From NCBI RefSeq assembly GCF_004348735.1, contig NZ_SMKT01000004.1, forward strand, positions 61,234 to 125,233: 64,000 nucleotides of DNA. The letters are read 5' to 3'. The position numbers and the translations under genes are program-made. Below, piece after piece: positions 1 to 7,480 of the stretch (positions are counted from its first letter, which is position 1; every line of letters starts with the position of its first letter). The DNA is from Actinomadura sp. KC06. Its GTDB lineage: Bacteria > Actinomycetota > Actinomycetes > Streptosporangiales > Streptosporangiaceae. The notes beneath the pieces are model-generated. The model saw nothing but the letters and a program-made list of their open reading frames with translations, was not told the origin of the DNA and searched no databases.

Positions 1-642
1 AAGATCGGTGTGCTCGGAGCCGGGAGGATGACCGAGGCGCTGGCGTCCGGCTGGGTACACGCCGGGCATGACGTGCTCGTCGGCGGTCGCACGCCGGGCA
101 AGACCTCCGACATGGCCAAGCGGATCGGCGCCCGCGCCGGGACGCTGCGCGAGGCCGCCGAGTTCGGCGACGCCGTCCTGGTCGCGGTCCTCCTCGCCGG
201 GCTGGACGAGACGCTCCGCGCGGCGGGCGCGCCCGAGGGGACCTTGGCGGGCAAAGCGGTGATCGACTGCGGCAACGCCGTCGATGTGACCGACTACTCG
301 CAGGTGAGATACGAGGGCGGCAGCTCCATGGCGGAGGAGATCGCCCGCCTGTCCCCCGGCGCCCACGTCGTCAAAGCGTTCAACCAGGCCCACGCCGACG
401 TGTGGCGGATGCGGCCCCCGGTCTTCGGCGGCCGTCCGCTGGCCGTCCCCATCGCCGGGGCGGACGAGGGCAAGCCGGCCGCCCGCACCCTGATCACGGA
501 CCTCGGCGCCGAGCCGCTGGACGCGGGCGACCTCACCCAGGCCCGCCACCTGGAGGCAATGGCGATCATCGTCATCCGCCTGCTGTCCTCCGGCGCCGCC
601 CCGCTGTCCGTCTTCGCCTGGTCAGCGTCTGAGAAACGGTGA
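1..642 (+). CDS. NADPH-dependent F420 reductase-like oxidoreductase (5' end cut by window edge)
   Basis: The reading frame is open from base 1 (Lys-Ile-Gly-Val-Leu-Gly-Ala-Gly), so the true start lies before the window; the GTG at 10 is internal to the first beta strand. The N-terminus is a Rossmann dinucleotide site (GVLGAGRM), followed by a second strand with VGGRTP, the NADP-type phosphate-binding loop seen in F420:NADPH oxidoreductase-like proteins. Later segments (VVKAFNQ, IAGADEG, DLGAEPLDAGDL) match that family, as does the length of about 213 residues. The likely role is cytosolic hydride transfer using NADP(H); whether F420 is the partner cannot be told from sequence. It converges on the TetR gene 7 bases downstream. 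Confidence 0.75.
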   Translation, partial: KIGVLGAGRMTEALASGWVHAGHDVLVGGRTPGKTSDMAKRIGARAGTLREAAEFGDAVLVAVLLAGLDETLRAAGAPEGTLAGKAVIDCGNAVDVTDYSQVRYEGGSSMAEEIARLSPGAHVVKAFNQAHADVWRMRPPVFGGRPLAVPIAGADEGKPAARTLITDLGAEPLDAGDLTQARHLEAMAIIVIRLLSSGAAPLSVFAWSASEKR

Positions 643-649
643 GCCCCGC

Positions 650-1333
650 CTACAGTTGCGCCTCTAGGCCGTCGAGGATGTAGGTCAGCCCCGCGCTGTA
701 GCTCCCATCCCAGTCGTCGTCGTAGAGATAGCCGTTGGCGGCCAGGGTCGGATACCGGTCACGGGCGGCTCGCAGCTGCTCCTGCCCTAGGCGGCGCTCC
801 TCGTCGGTGATGTGCAGAGCGATCTGCGACGAGGCGGACCCCATGACGTGGTTGTAGAGCGCCCAGGTCGCCGCCGACAGGCTCTGGCCGGTGAACCCGG
901 CGCGGGCGAGCGTCGCCTGGAGCACCTCCATCCCGGCGAGGAAGTTCGGGCCGATGGTGGGTCGCCGCCGCGCCGGGACCGCGGCGGCCCAGGGGTGGCG
1001 CAGCAGCGCGGCCCGCCAGCCGGCCAGGACCGCCGTGACGTCGTCGCGCCACTCCTCCGCGCGTCCGGCACCCGGCTCCGGCGGGGCCGCCCCGAAGATC
1101 GCGTCGACCGCGAGGTCGATCACGTCGTCCTTGGTGTCGACGTGCCAGTACAGCGACGGCGCGACGACGTCGAGCCGCTCCGCGAGCCGCCGCATGGTGA
1201 GCCGGTCGATGCCCTCCTCGTCCAGCAGGGCCACCGCCGCCGCGACGATGCGGGAGTGCGTCAGCGGCGGCTCCCCGCGCTGCTCGCGCCGGGGCCGCAG
1301 CCAGACGCTGCGCACATCACTCGACTTGCCCAT
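650..1333 (-). CDS. TetR family transcriptional regulator
   Basis: The protein has 227 residues. An N-terminal helix-turn-helix of the TetR type is visible at about residues 25-70 (IVAAAVALLDEEG, LTMRRLAERLDV, PSLYWHVDTKDD). The C-terminal part resembles the tetracycline-repressor ligand-binding domain (TetR_C). It is divergent from an EmrB/QacA-type MFS exporter with a 96-bp gap carrying repeats, so it probably represses that exporter and itself and is released by a drug-like ligand. The ligand is unknown. Confidence 0.85.
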   Translation of the reverse strand: MGKSSDVRSVWLRPRREQRGEPPLTHSRIVAAAVALLDEEGIDRLTMRRLAERLDVVAPSLYWHVDTKDDVIDLAVDAIFGAAPPEPGAGRAEEWRDDVTAVLAGWRAALLRHPWAAAVPARRRPTIGPNFLAGMEVLQATLARAGFTGQSLSAATWALYNHVMGSASSQIALHITDEERRLGQEQLRAARDRYPTLAANGYLYDDDWDGSYSAGLTYILDGLEAQL

Positions 1334-1370
1334 CGCACCCCTTCCACACCCGACGGTCGCGTCGCCAGGC

Positions 1371-1421
1371 TACAGTGTTCGATGAACCAAACAGCGTTAG
1401 GCAGTCCCAAACGACGTTAGG
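1371..1421 (+). promoter_or_regulatory. Putative promoter and operator between tetR and the MFS exporter
   Basis: TACAGT (1371-1376) is a plausible -10 for the MFS gene. Downstream lie the inverted repeat GTTC-GAT-GAAC (1377-1387) and two direct copies of AAAC(AG/GA)CGTTAGG at 1389-1401 and 1409-1421, exactly 20 bp apart. Spacing of two helical turns between start site and ribosome-binding site fits a repressor site for the divergent TetR. No binding data; inference from position and symmetry. Confidence 0.4.
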
Positions 1422-1429
1422 GAGACACG

Positions 1430-2896
1430 GTGGAAGACAATCGAAGGCGCTGGGCGACGCTCCTCGCGGTCAGCGCGGCCCAGCTCCTGGTCGTGCTGGA
1501 CGGGACGATCATCAACATCGCGCTGCCGTCCGCGCAGCACGCGCTCGGGATGTCCGACACCGCCAGGCAGTGGGCCATCACCGCGTACGCGCTGGCCTTC
1601 GGCGGCCTCCTGCTGATCGGCGGCCGGATCAGCAGCGCGCTGGGGCACCGCCGGACGTTCATCGTCTGCCTGCTGGGCTTCGCGGGCTCGTCCGCACTGG
1701 GCGGCGCCGCCACGAGCCCCGAGCTGCTGTTCGGGGCACGGGCCCTGCAGGGGGTGTTCGCCGCCGCGCTGGCCCCCGCCGGCCTCTCACTCCTGACGAT
1801 CACCTTCACAGGGGGACGCGAACGCGGCCGCGCCTTCGGCGTGTTCGCGGCGGTGGGCGCCGCGGGGTCGGCCATCGGCCTGATCGCAGGCGGACTGCTG
1901 ACGGAGTACGCGAGCTGGCGCTGGTGCCTCTACATCAACGTCCCCGTCGCGCTGCTCGCCGTCCTCGGCACGACGCTCGTGCCCCGCGACCAGCCGAACC
2001 GCCGCGGCCAGGGCCTGGACGTGCCGGGCGCACTCCTGAGCGCGGCGGGCTTCGCGGCGGTGGTCTACGCGTTCGCCGAAGCCGAGTCCGACAAACGGAA
2101 CGCCGCCCTGGCCCTCCTCGCCGGAGGCGTCCTGCTGACGACGTTCGTCATGGTCGAACTGCGCACACGCCGCCCCCTGCTCCCCATGCGGATCCTGCTG
2201 CACCGCGCACGGGCCGGCGCCTTCCTCTCGATCACCCTGATGTTCGTCGCGATGTTCGGCTTCTACCTCTTCATGAGCTACTACACGCAGACCGTCCTCG
2301 GCTACTCGCCCGTCGAGGCGGGCCTCACCCTGATCATCAACGCCCTGGCAGCCCTGCTCGCCTCGACGCTCATCGCCGGACGCCTGCACGGCCGCGTCCC
2401 CCCGGCCGCGCTCATCCTCCCCGGCCTGCTCGCCGCGGCCGCGGGGATGCTGCTCCTGACGCGGCTGACCGCGTCCACCACGGACGTCTTCGCCCTGTAC
2501 CTCGTCCCCGCCCTGATCCTCACCGGCCTGGGGATCGGCCTCGTCATGCCTCCCACCGCCGGCCTGGCCACCACCGCGATAGACCATCAGGACATCGGGT
2601 CGGCATCGGCGGCGTACAACGCGTCCCAGCAACTAGGCGCCGCCCTGGGCACCGCCCTGCTCAACACGGTCGCCGCCAGCACCGCCGCGTCCTACCTCAC
2701 CGCACACCCCAAGGCCGGCCCCACGGCGGCGGTGGTCCACGGCTACACCACAGCCCTCACGATCGCCTTCGCCATCCTCCTCATCGCCGCCCTCCTCACC
2801 GCCCTCCTCCTCACCCGCCGGTCGCGCCGCCGCCCCATCGAGGAGATCCCCACCGACGAGGCCGAAAAGAGCGTGCAAATCGGCCATTCCACATGA
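1430..2896 (+). CDS. MFS drug exporter, DHA2 (EmrB/QacA) family
   Basis: This 488-residue membrane protein has about 14 hydrophobic helices. N-terminal motifs fit DHA2 transporters: LLVVLDGTIINIALPSA in helix 1 and GGRISSALGHRRTF in the first loop (motif A). The GTG start at 1430 follows GGGAGA at good distance. Expected role is proton-driven efflux of hydrophobic drugs or a secreted metabolite across the cytoplasmic membrane. The divergent TetR regulator supports inducible resistance or export. Substrate unknown. Confidence 0.88.
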   Translation: MEDNRRRWATLLAVSAAQLLVVLDGTIINIALPSAQHALGMSDTARQWAITAYALAFGGLLLIGGRISSALGHRRTFIVCLLGFAGSSALGGAATSPELLFGARALQGVFAAALAPAGLSLLTITFTGGRERGRAFGVFAAVGAAGSAIGLIAGGLLTEYASWRWCLYINVPVALLAVLGTTLVPRDQPNRRGQGLDVPGALLSAAGFAAVVYAFAEAESDKRNAALALLAGGVLLTTFVMVELRTRRPLLPMRILLHRARAGAFLSITLMFVAMFGFYLFMSYYTQTVLGYSPVEAGLTLIINALAALLASTLIAGRLHGRVPPAALILPGLLAAAAGMLLLTRLTASTTDVFALYLVPALILTGLGIGLVMPPTAGLATTAIDHQDIGSASAAYNASQQLGAALGTALLNTVAASTAASYLTAHPKAGPTAAVVHGYTTALTIAFAILLIAALLTALLLTRRSRRRPIEEIPTDEAEKSVQIGHST

Positions 2897-2918
2897 TCAA
2901 TAATCGAAGTTCGCCTGG

Positions 2919-3938
2919 TCAGCGTTGGAATTCGGCGCGGACACCTAGGAGGCGGACGGGGCGGCGTCCAGTGAACGCGTCAAGGGCGGCTAGGGCGGCC
3001 TCCTCGATCAGATGCGGCTCGACGGACGGGGCCTGCAGCGTCCGGCCATGAGTCTGGGTGATGAACGGCGCGTACCGGACTTTGACGATGACGCGGACGA
3101 CCTCCCTCCCCTCCTCGGCGACGTCCTCGGCGACCCGCCGCGCCAGTTTGCGCACTTCGCGCCGCACGTCCTCCCAGTCCGGCAGGTCGTCCTGGAACGT
3201 GGTCTCCCGTCCGCGTGACCTCGGGACGTGCGGCGCGTCGCTCACCGGCGAGTTGTCGAGCCCTCGGGCGAGGAGCACCAGCCATGGGCCGTTCGTGGGG
3301 CCGAACTCGCCGGCGAGGACGTCGGGATCGGCGGCGGCCAGTTCGCGGACCGTGGCGATGTCCAGCTTCTTCAGCCGTTTGGCGGTCTTGGACCCGACGC
3401 CCCAGAGCGCGTCCGCCGGGAGGTGGCCGAGCACGTCGAACCAGGTGTCGCCGGTGAGCCGGAAGATCCCGGCGGGCTTGCCGAAGCCGGTCGCCAGCTT
3501 CGCCTGGAGCTTGTTCTCTCCGATGCCGACCGTGCATTCGAGGCCCGTCGCCGCGCGCACCCGGTCGCGGATCTCGTGCGCCATCGCTTCCGGGTCGCCG
3601 TCGACGGCAAGGAACGCCTCGTCCCAGCCGAGCACCTCGACCACGGCGCCGAGGCTCCGCAATGTCGCCATGACCTGGTCCGACACGGATTCGTAGAGCT
3701 CTCTGTCCACGGGCAGGAACACCGCGTCGGGGCAGCGCCGGGCCGCCGTCCGCAGCGGCAGCCCAGAGTGCACGCCGTGGGCACGGGCCTCGTACGAGGC
3801 CGTGCTCACCACGCCGCGCTTCGTCGGATCGCCATCACCGCCGACGACGACCGGCCGCCCGCTCAGTTCCGGGTGGCGGAGCACCTCGACGGCGGCGATG
3901 AACTGGTCCAGGTCGACGTGCAGGACCCATCGAGCCAC
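2919..3938 (-). CDS. dinB2: Y-family DNA polymerase, DinB2 type
   Basis: The 339-residue product keeps the Y-family palm: Asp9 in HVDLDQF and Asp106-Glu107 in GWDEAF are the metal ligands, followed by thumb helix-hairpin-helix (WGVGSKTAKRLKKL) and little-finger domain. Sequence from WVLHVDLDQF to the terminal RLLGVR closely follows mycobacterial DinB2 as I remember it. The chain ends there, with no C-terminal beta-clamp-binding peptide of the QL[SD]LF kind. The residue after Phe13, the steric gate (Phe13 in E. coli DinB, Leu14 in M. smegmatis DinB2), is Ile14. Expected role is translesion or gap synthesis with relaxed sugar selection. No obvious LexA box lies upstream. GTG start. Confidence 0.88.
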   Translation of the reverse strand: MARWVLHVDLDQFIAAVEVLRHPELSGRPVVVGGDGDPTKRGVVSTASYEARAHGVHSGLPLRTAARRCPDAVFLPVDRELYESVSDQVMATLRSLGAVVEVLGWDEAFLAVDGDPEAMAHEIRDRVRAATGLECTVGIGENKLQAKLATGFGKPAGIFRLTGDTWFDVLGHLPADALWGVGSKTAKRLKKLDIATVRELAAADPDVLAGEFGPTNGPWLVLLARGLDNSPVSDAPHVPRSRGRETTFQDDLPDWEDVRREVRKLARRVAEDVAEEGREVVRVIVKVRYAPFITQTHGRTLQAPSVEPHLIEEAALAALDAFTGRRPVRLLGVRAEFQR

Positions 3939-4027
3939 CCCACCATTGTCCCTCTACCAGCGCAAACGCCGTACAGCCGGGGGCGGTGCGCCATCGTCCG
4001 TCACTTGCCGTACCGGAAAGTTGTGTG

Positions 4028-4060
4028 TTGACAAGATGGAAACTAAGCACCATAGTTTCC
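4028..4060 (+). promoter_or_regulatory. Promoter with embedded 23-bp operator; leaderless start
   Basis: A consensus -35 TTGACA (4028-4033), a 17-bp spacer and CATAGT (4051-4056) as -10 place the transcription start at about 4063-4064, on the ATG of the next gene, so the mRNA is probably leaderless. A perfect inverted repeat GGAAACTA-N7-TAGTTTCC (4038-4060) covers spacer and -10. The winged-helix regulator two genes on is the obvious candidate repressor. Confidence 0.7.
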
Positions 4061-4063
4061 GTC

Positions 4064-4534
4064 ATGGAAACACACGAGAACGAAGGTGTGGCGGGCGCCC
4101 GGCCGACTCCCGGCGAAGCCGCGGCGGCACTGGACGACGTCGAGCAGACCCGCGCCGCGCTGTCCGGCATCCGGACGCCGCTGTGGTACTTCGTCGCCCT
4201 CGGGATCTGGACGGCGCCGATCGGCCCCCTGGTGTCGATCACCCCGGACCCTCCGGCGGGAGTGGTGATCCTCCTGGCCGGGGTGGCGGTCTGGGCGGCG
4301 GGGCTCGGGCTGCTCATGCACGTGGTCGTCAAGCGGATGCGGGTCCTGATGTGGCTGAACGACCGGCAGATGCGGCCGTTCGCCGTGATCATGCTTCCGC
4401 TGCTCGGCCTGTACGCCCTGGTGCAGAGCGCCGCCGACCCGCCGTGGGGCCCCGAGGCCATCACCGTGGTGGTCGCGGCGGGGATCGTCGCCTTCGGGGT
4501 GCATCACCGGCTGACGGGCGGACGGTCGTCATGA
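4064..4534 (+). CDS. Small membrane protein of unknown function
   Basis: The 156-residue protein has a polar N-terminus of about 30 residues, then four hydrophobic segments (about 44-62, 66-90, 105-122 and 132-148). I do not recognise a named family; the layout resembles small membrane proteins encoded with MarR/ArsR-type regulators in actinomycetes. The ATG at 4064 is chosen because the promoter -10 ends seven bases upstream, giving a leaderless transcript; an in-frame ATG at 3986 lies upstream of the promoter. The stop overlaps the next start (ATGA), so the two are translationally coupled. Confidence 0.75.
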   Translation: METHENEGVAGARPTPGEAAAALDDVEQTRAALSGIRTPLWYFVALGIWTAPIGPLVSITPDPPAGVVILLAGVAVWAAGLGLLMHVVVKRMRVLMWLNDRQMRPFAVIMLPLLGLYALVQSAADPPWGPEAITVVVAAGIVAFGVHHRLTGGRSS

Positions 4535-4857
4535 CCCGGCAGGCCCCGGCGGACGGCGCCGAGGCCCCCGAAGCCTTCGACACCGTCATCCACGCTCCCC
4601 AACGGCTGCGCATCTGCGCGATGCTCGACGCGGTGACCCAGATCGAGTTCGGGCTGGTCCAGGAGCGGCTGGGGGTCAGCGCCTCGGTGCTCAGCAAGCA
4701 TGTGAGCGTCCTGATGGACGCCGGTTACGTCGAGCAGCGCAAGGCGGTCCGCGACACCCGGCAGCGGGTGTGGCTCGAACTCACCGCCACGGGCCGCACC
4801 GCCTACCGCGGCCACGTCGCCGCCCTCCGCAAAATCGTCGACCAGTCCGACGAGTGA
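4531..4857 (+). CDS. Winged-helix transcriptional regulator (MarR/ArsR-like)
   Basis: A 108-residue single-domain protein. The winged helix is clear: RLRICAMLD, then FGLVQERLGVSASVLSKHVSVLMDAGYVEQRKA as recognition helix region, and RQRVWLELTATGRTAY as wing. It overlaps the preceding membrane protein by ATGA. Likely job is autorepression through the perfect inverted repeat in the promoter at 4028-4060, giving a two-gene sensor/membrane unit. The signal is unknown. Confidence 0.85.
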   Translation: MTRQAPADGAEAPEAFDTVIHAPQRLRICAMLDAVTQIEFGLVQERLGVSASVLSKHVSVLMDAGYVEQRKAVRDTRQRVWLELTATGRTAYRGHVAALRKIVDQSDE

Positions 4858-4887
4858 GCGCCCGCCGACGACGTGCTGCGCCGACGG

Positions 4888-5568
4888 TCAGTCGATGAGT
4901 CCGCCGATGCCCTTGCCGAGCAGGACGAAGCCGATGACCAGCAGGAGGACGAACATCACCGTGGTGCTGTTGCGTTCCAGCCAGGCTTTCAAGTCGTCCA
5001 GCGGGGCGCGCATGCGTTCGGCGTCGAAGACGTACACCAGCACCGGGACCGCCACGCTGCACGCCGCGATCACGTTGAAGACGGCGACCGCCACGACCTC
5101 GCTACCGACGCCCAACTCGCCCTGCGCGATGGCGATCCCTGCGGCGACGCACATGATCAGGTTCTTGGGGTTCACCGCCGACAGCAGCAGCCCCAGCGTC
5201 GCCGCTCTGGCCGGGGTGACCTCGTCGATCGCCCTCATCCACGAAGGAGTCTCGGCCCGCGTGCCCGCGCCGGGACGGGACGTCCACTGCCTGACGGCCA
5301 AGGTCAGGACGAGCACGCCCAGCAGCAGCTCGATCCACGAGACCGGCGTCTTGGGCTCGCCGGAGGCGCTGTTCATCCCGATGGCGTTCGCGATCACCAC
5401 CAGCACGGTCGTGGCGATCACGATGCCGCCCGCCCACCCGGCCAGGAACCCCGGCCCGGTGGTGCGGGCGCGCGGCGACAGCAGCATGAGGATCATCGCG
5501 ATGATCGGGATCGGGCTGATCGCCACCCCGACCGCCAGCGGCAGCAGATCCCCGATGACCTCGCCCAT
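4888..5568 (-). CDS. GAP family protein (Sap/Gap-like lipid-addressing membrane protein)
   Basis: 226 residues with six predicted membrane helices in the LysE-like fold. The first helix carries the family hallmark GVAISPIPIIAMILMLLSPRART, and SAVNPKNLIMC marks the middle helix. Mycobacterial relatives (Sap, Gap) are needed for export of sulfolipid-1 and glycopeptidolipids. The ATG at 5568 is preferred over the GTG at 5592 because a GGGGG Shine-Dalgarno lies correctly upstream. It starts 29 bases after the alkylsulfatase stop, so the two are probably co-transcribed. Confidence 0.82.
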   Translation of the reverse strand: MGEVIGDLLPLAVGVAISPIPIIAMILMLLSPRARTTGPGFLAGWAGGIVIATTVLVVIANAIGMNSASGEPKTPVSWIELLLGVLVLTLAVRQWTSRPGAGTRAETPSWMRAIDEVTPARAATLGLLLSAVNPKNLIMCVAAGIAIAQGELGVGSEVVAVAVFNVIAACSVAVPVLVYVFDAERMRAPLDDLKAWLERNSTTVMFVLLLVIGFVLLGKGIGGLID

Positions 5569-5597
5569 TGCAGCCCCCTGTCCGATGCCCACGGCGG

Positions 5598-7409
5598 TCA
5601 GGGCGTGACGATGGGAAAGTCGGGTTCGGCGCCGTCCATGACGGCGAGCAGCCGGTGCAACGCCGCCGCGTCACCGGTGCTGGTGATGCCGTCGGTATCG
5701 CCTCCCGCGATGAGCGCGAACAATTGCGGACGGCTGAGCGTGAGTGTCAGGGCGGCGCCTTCGTCCGCGCGTTCGGTGCGCCTGTGTATGAGGACGCCGT
5801 TCGACAGCGTCATGCGGTAACGGTCGCCGGTGTCGGTGAAATCCCAGTCGATGGTCAGATGCTCGTCCCGCGCCTTGGGGCCGTTCACCCGGATCGCCAT
5901 CGAGTCGAAGACCTGCTCGACCGTCAGCCCCGCCGCCATTCCGCCGGCGATGCTCGTCGGGAGGGGTTTGGGGCCTGACCGGAGTTCCTCGGCGCCGGTG
6001 AGGTAGAAATTGCGCCACGTGCCGTTCTCCGCGCCATGGCCGAGTCGCTCGTAGACGTCCGCGAGAGCGTCCTTGGCGTCGGAATTGCCGGGATCGGCGA
6101 ACACCACGTGGTTCAGCAGCGTCGCGGCGAACCGCAGATCGCCGTGGCTCGTGTAGTCGCGGGCCAAGGCCATGACCCTGGACGCGCCGCCCATGCACTC
6201 CACGTACCGCTCCGCCGCCTCGACCGGCGGATGCTCCCACAGATGGGCCGGATTCCCGTCGAACCAGCCCATGTAGCGCTGGTAGATCGCCTTGACGTTG
6301 TGGCTGACCGAGCCGTAGTAGCCGCGGGCGTGCCAGGCGCCGGCCAGCGCGGGCGGCAGGTCGATCATCTCGGCGATCTCGATGCCGGTGTGCCCCTGGT
6401 TGAGCAGGCGCAGCGTCTGATCGTGCAGGTAGGCGTACAGGTCCCGCTGCTGCGACAGGTACGCCACGATGTTGTCGCGTCCCCATGTCGGCCAGTGGTG
6501 GGACGCGAACGCCACGTCGGTGCCGTCGGCGAACAGCGTGATCGCCTCGTCCAGGTACCGCGTCCAGACCCGCGCGTCGCGGACGAGCGCCCCCCGCAAC
6601 GTCAATATGTTGTGGAGATTGTGCGTGGCGTTCTCGGCCAGGCACAGCGCCCGCCGCTCCGGGAAATGGAAGTTCATTTCGGCCGGGGCCTCGGTGCCGG
6701 GCGTCAGCTGGAAAACGATCCGGACACCGTCCACCACCTCGTCCTGCCCGGTGCGCTTGATGTCCTTGTTCGGCGGGACGAGCGAAACCCGTCCCGAGGA
6801 CGCGGTCTGCCCGAGCCCGGTCCCGACCATTCCTTCCGGGCTCCGCTCCAGATTGACGCCGGTGTGGTAAACGCCGCGGCGGGCCATCGCGGTCCCGGCG
6901 TACACGTTCTCCGAGACGGCGTTCTCCAGGAATCCGGCCGGGGCCAGAATCGGCACCCGGTCGGGATTTCCGGGCTCGATGACACCCTCAGCGCCGCCGA
7001 AATGGTCGACGTGCGAATGGGTGTAGATCAGGCCGGTGACCGGCCAGTCACCGCGCTGCTCCCGGTACAGCGCGAGCGCGGCGGCCGCGGTCTCCACCGA
7101 CACCAGCGGGTCGATGACGATCACCCCGCGGTCGCCCTCGACCAGCGTCATGTTCGACAGGTCCAGGCCGCGGACCTGGTAGACGCCGTCCGTCACTTCG
7201 AACAGGCCCTGCTTGGCGCATAGCTGCGACTGGCGCCACAGCGACGGGTTCACCGTCTCCGGGCATGGGCCGTCGAGGAATTCGAACACGTCGTTGTCCC
7301 AGACGACCCGTCCGCCGGCGTCCCGCACCACCCCCGGCGACAGCGACGCCACCAGCCCCCGCTCGGCGTTCTCGAAATCCGTCCGGTCCCCGAACGCAAG
7401 ATCCCCCAT
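5598..7409 (-). CDS. Alkyl sulfatase (SdsA1/BDS1-like metallo-beta-lactamase fold hydrolase)
   Basis: The protein has about 603 residues. The N-terminal metallo-beta-lactamase domain holds THSHVDHFGG (about 130-139), giving His131, His133, Asp135 and His136 as zinc ligands. The central alkylsulfatase dimerisation domain (around GYYGSVSHNVKAIYQ) and a C-terminal SCP2-like domain follow, the standard order for secondary alkylsulfatases and SDS hydrolases. Reaction: cleavage of sulfate from alkyl sulfate esters. No signal peptide is seen, so it is probably cytosolic. The start is not fixed by a good ribosome-binding site; the ATG at 7409 begins the conserved DFENAERG region, while upstream GTG/TTG codons near 7433-7436 are alternatives. 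Confidence 0.87.
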   Translation of the reverse strand: MGDLAFGDRTDFENAERGLVASLSPGVVRDAGGRVVWDNDVFEFLDGPCPETVNPSLWRQSQLCAKQGLFEVTDGVYQVRGLDLSNMTLVEGDRGVIVIDPLVSVETAAAALALYREQRGDWPVTGLIYTHSHVDHFGGAEGVIEPGNPDRVPILAPAGFLENAVSENVYAGTAMARRGVYHTGVNLERSPEGMVGTGLGQTASSGRVSLVPPNKDIKRTGQDEVVDGVRIVFQLTPGTEAPAEMNFHFPERRALCLAENATHNLHNILTLRGALVRDARVWTRYLDEAITLFADGTDVAFASHHWPTWGRDNIVAYLSQQRDLYAYLHDQTLRLLNQGHTGIEIAEMIDLPPALAGAWHARGYYGSVSHNVKAIYQRYMGWFDGNPAHLWEHPPVEAAERYVECMGGASRVMALARDYTSHGDLRFAATLLNHVVFADPGNSDAKDALADVYERLGHGAENGTWRNFYLTGAEELRSGPKPLPTSIAGGMAAGLTVEQVFDSMAIRVNGPKARDEHLTIDWDFTDTGDRYRMTLSNGVLIHRRTERADEGAALTLTLSRPQLFALIAGGDTDGITSTGDAAALHRLLAVMDGAEPDFPIVTP

Positions 7410-7480
7410 GCCGTGGATGTATCCGGCCCACACCAACCCAAAGCCGCCGAACCGCAAAGACTCCGCGCACGGCGGATCTC

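Noticed and set aside
3939..4027. LexA/SOS box upstream of dinB2
   Set aside because: Searched by eye for a GAAC/GTTC-type dyad with correct spacing and found none; DinB2-type genes are often not SOS-controlled.
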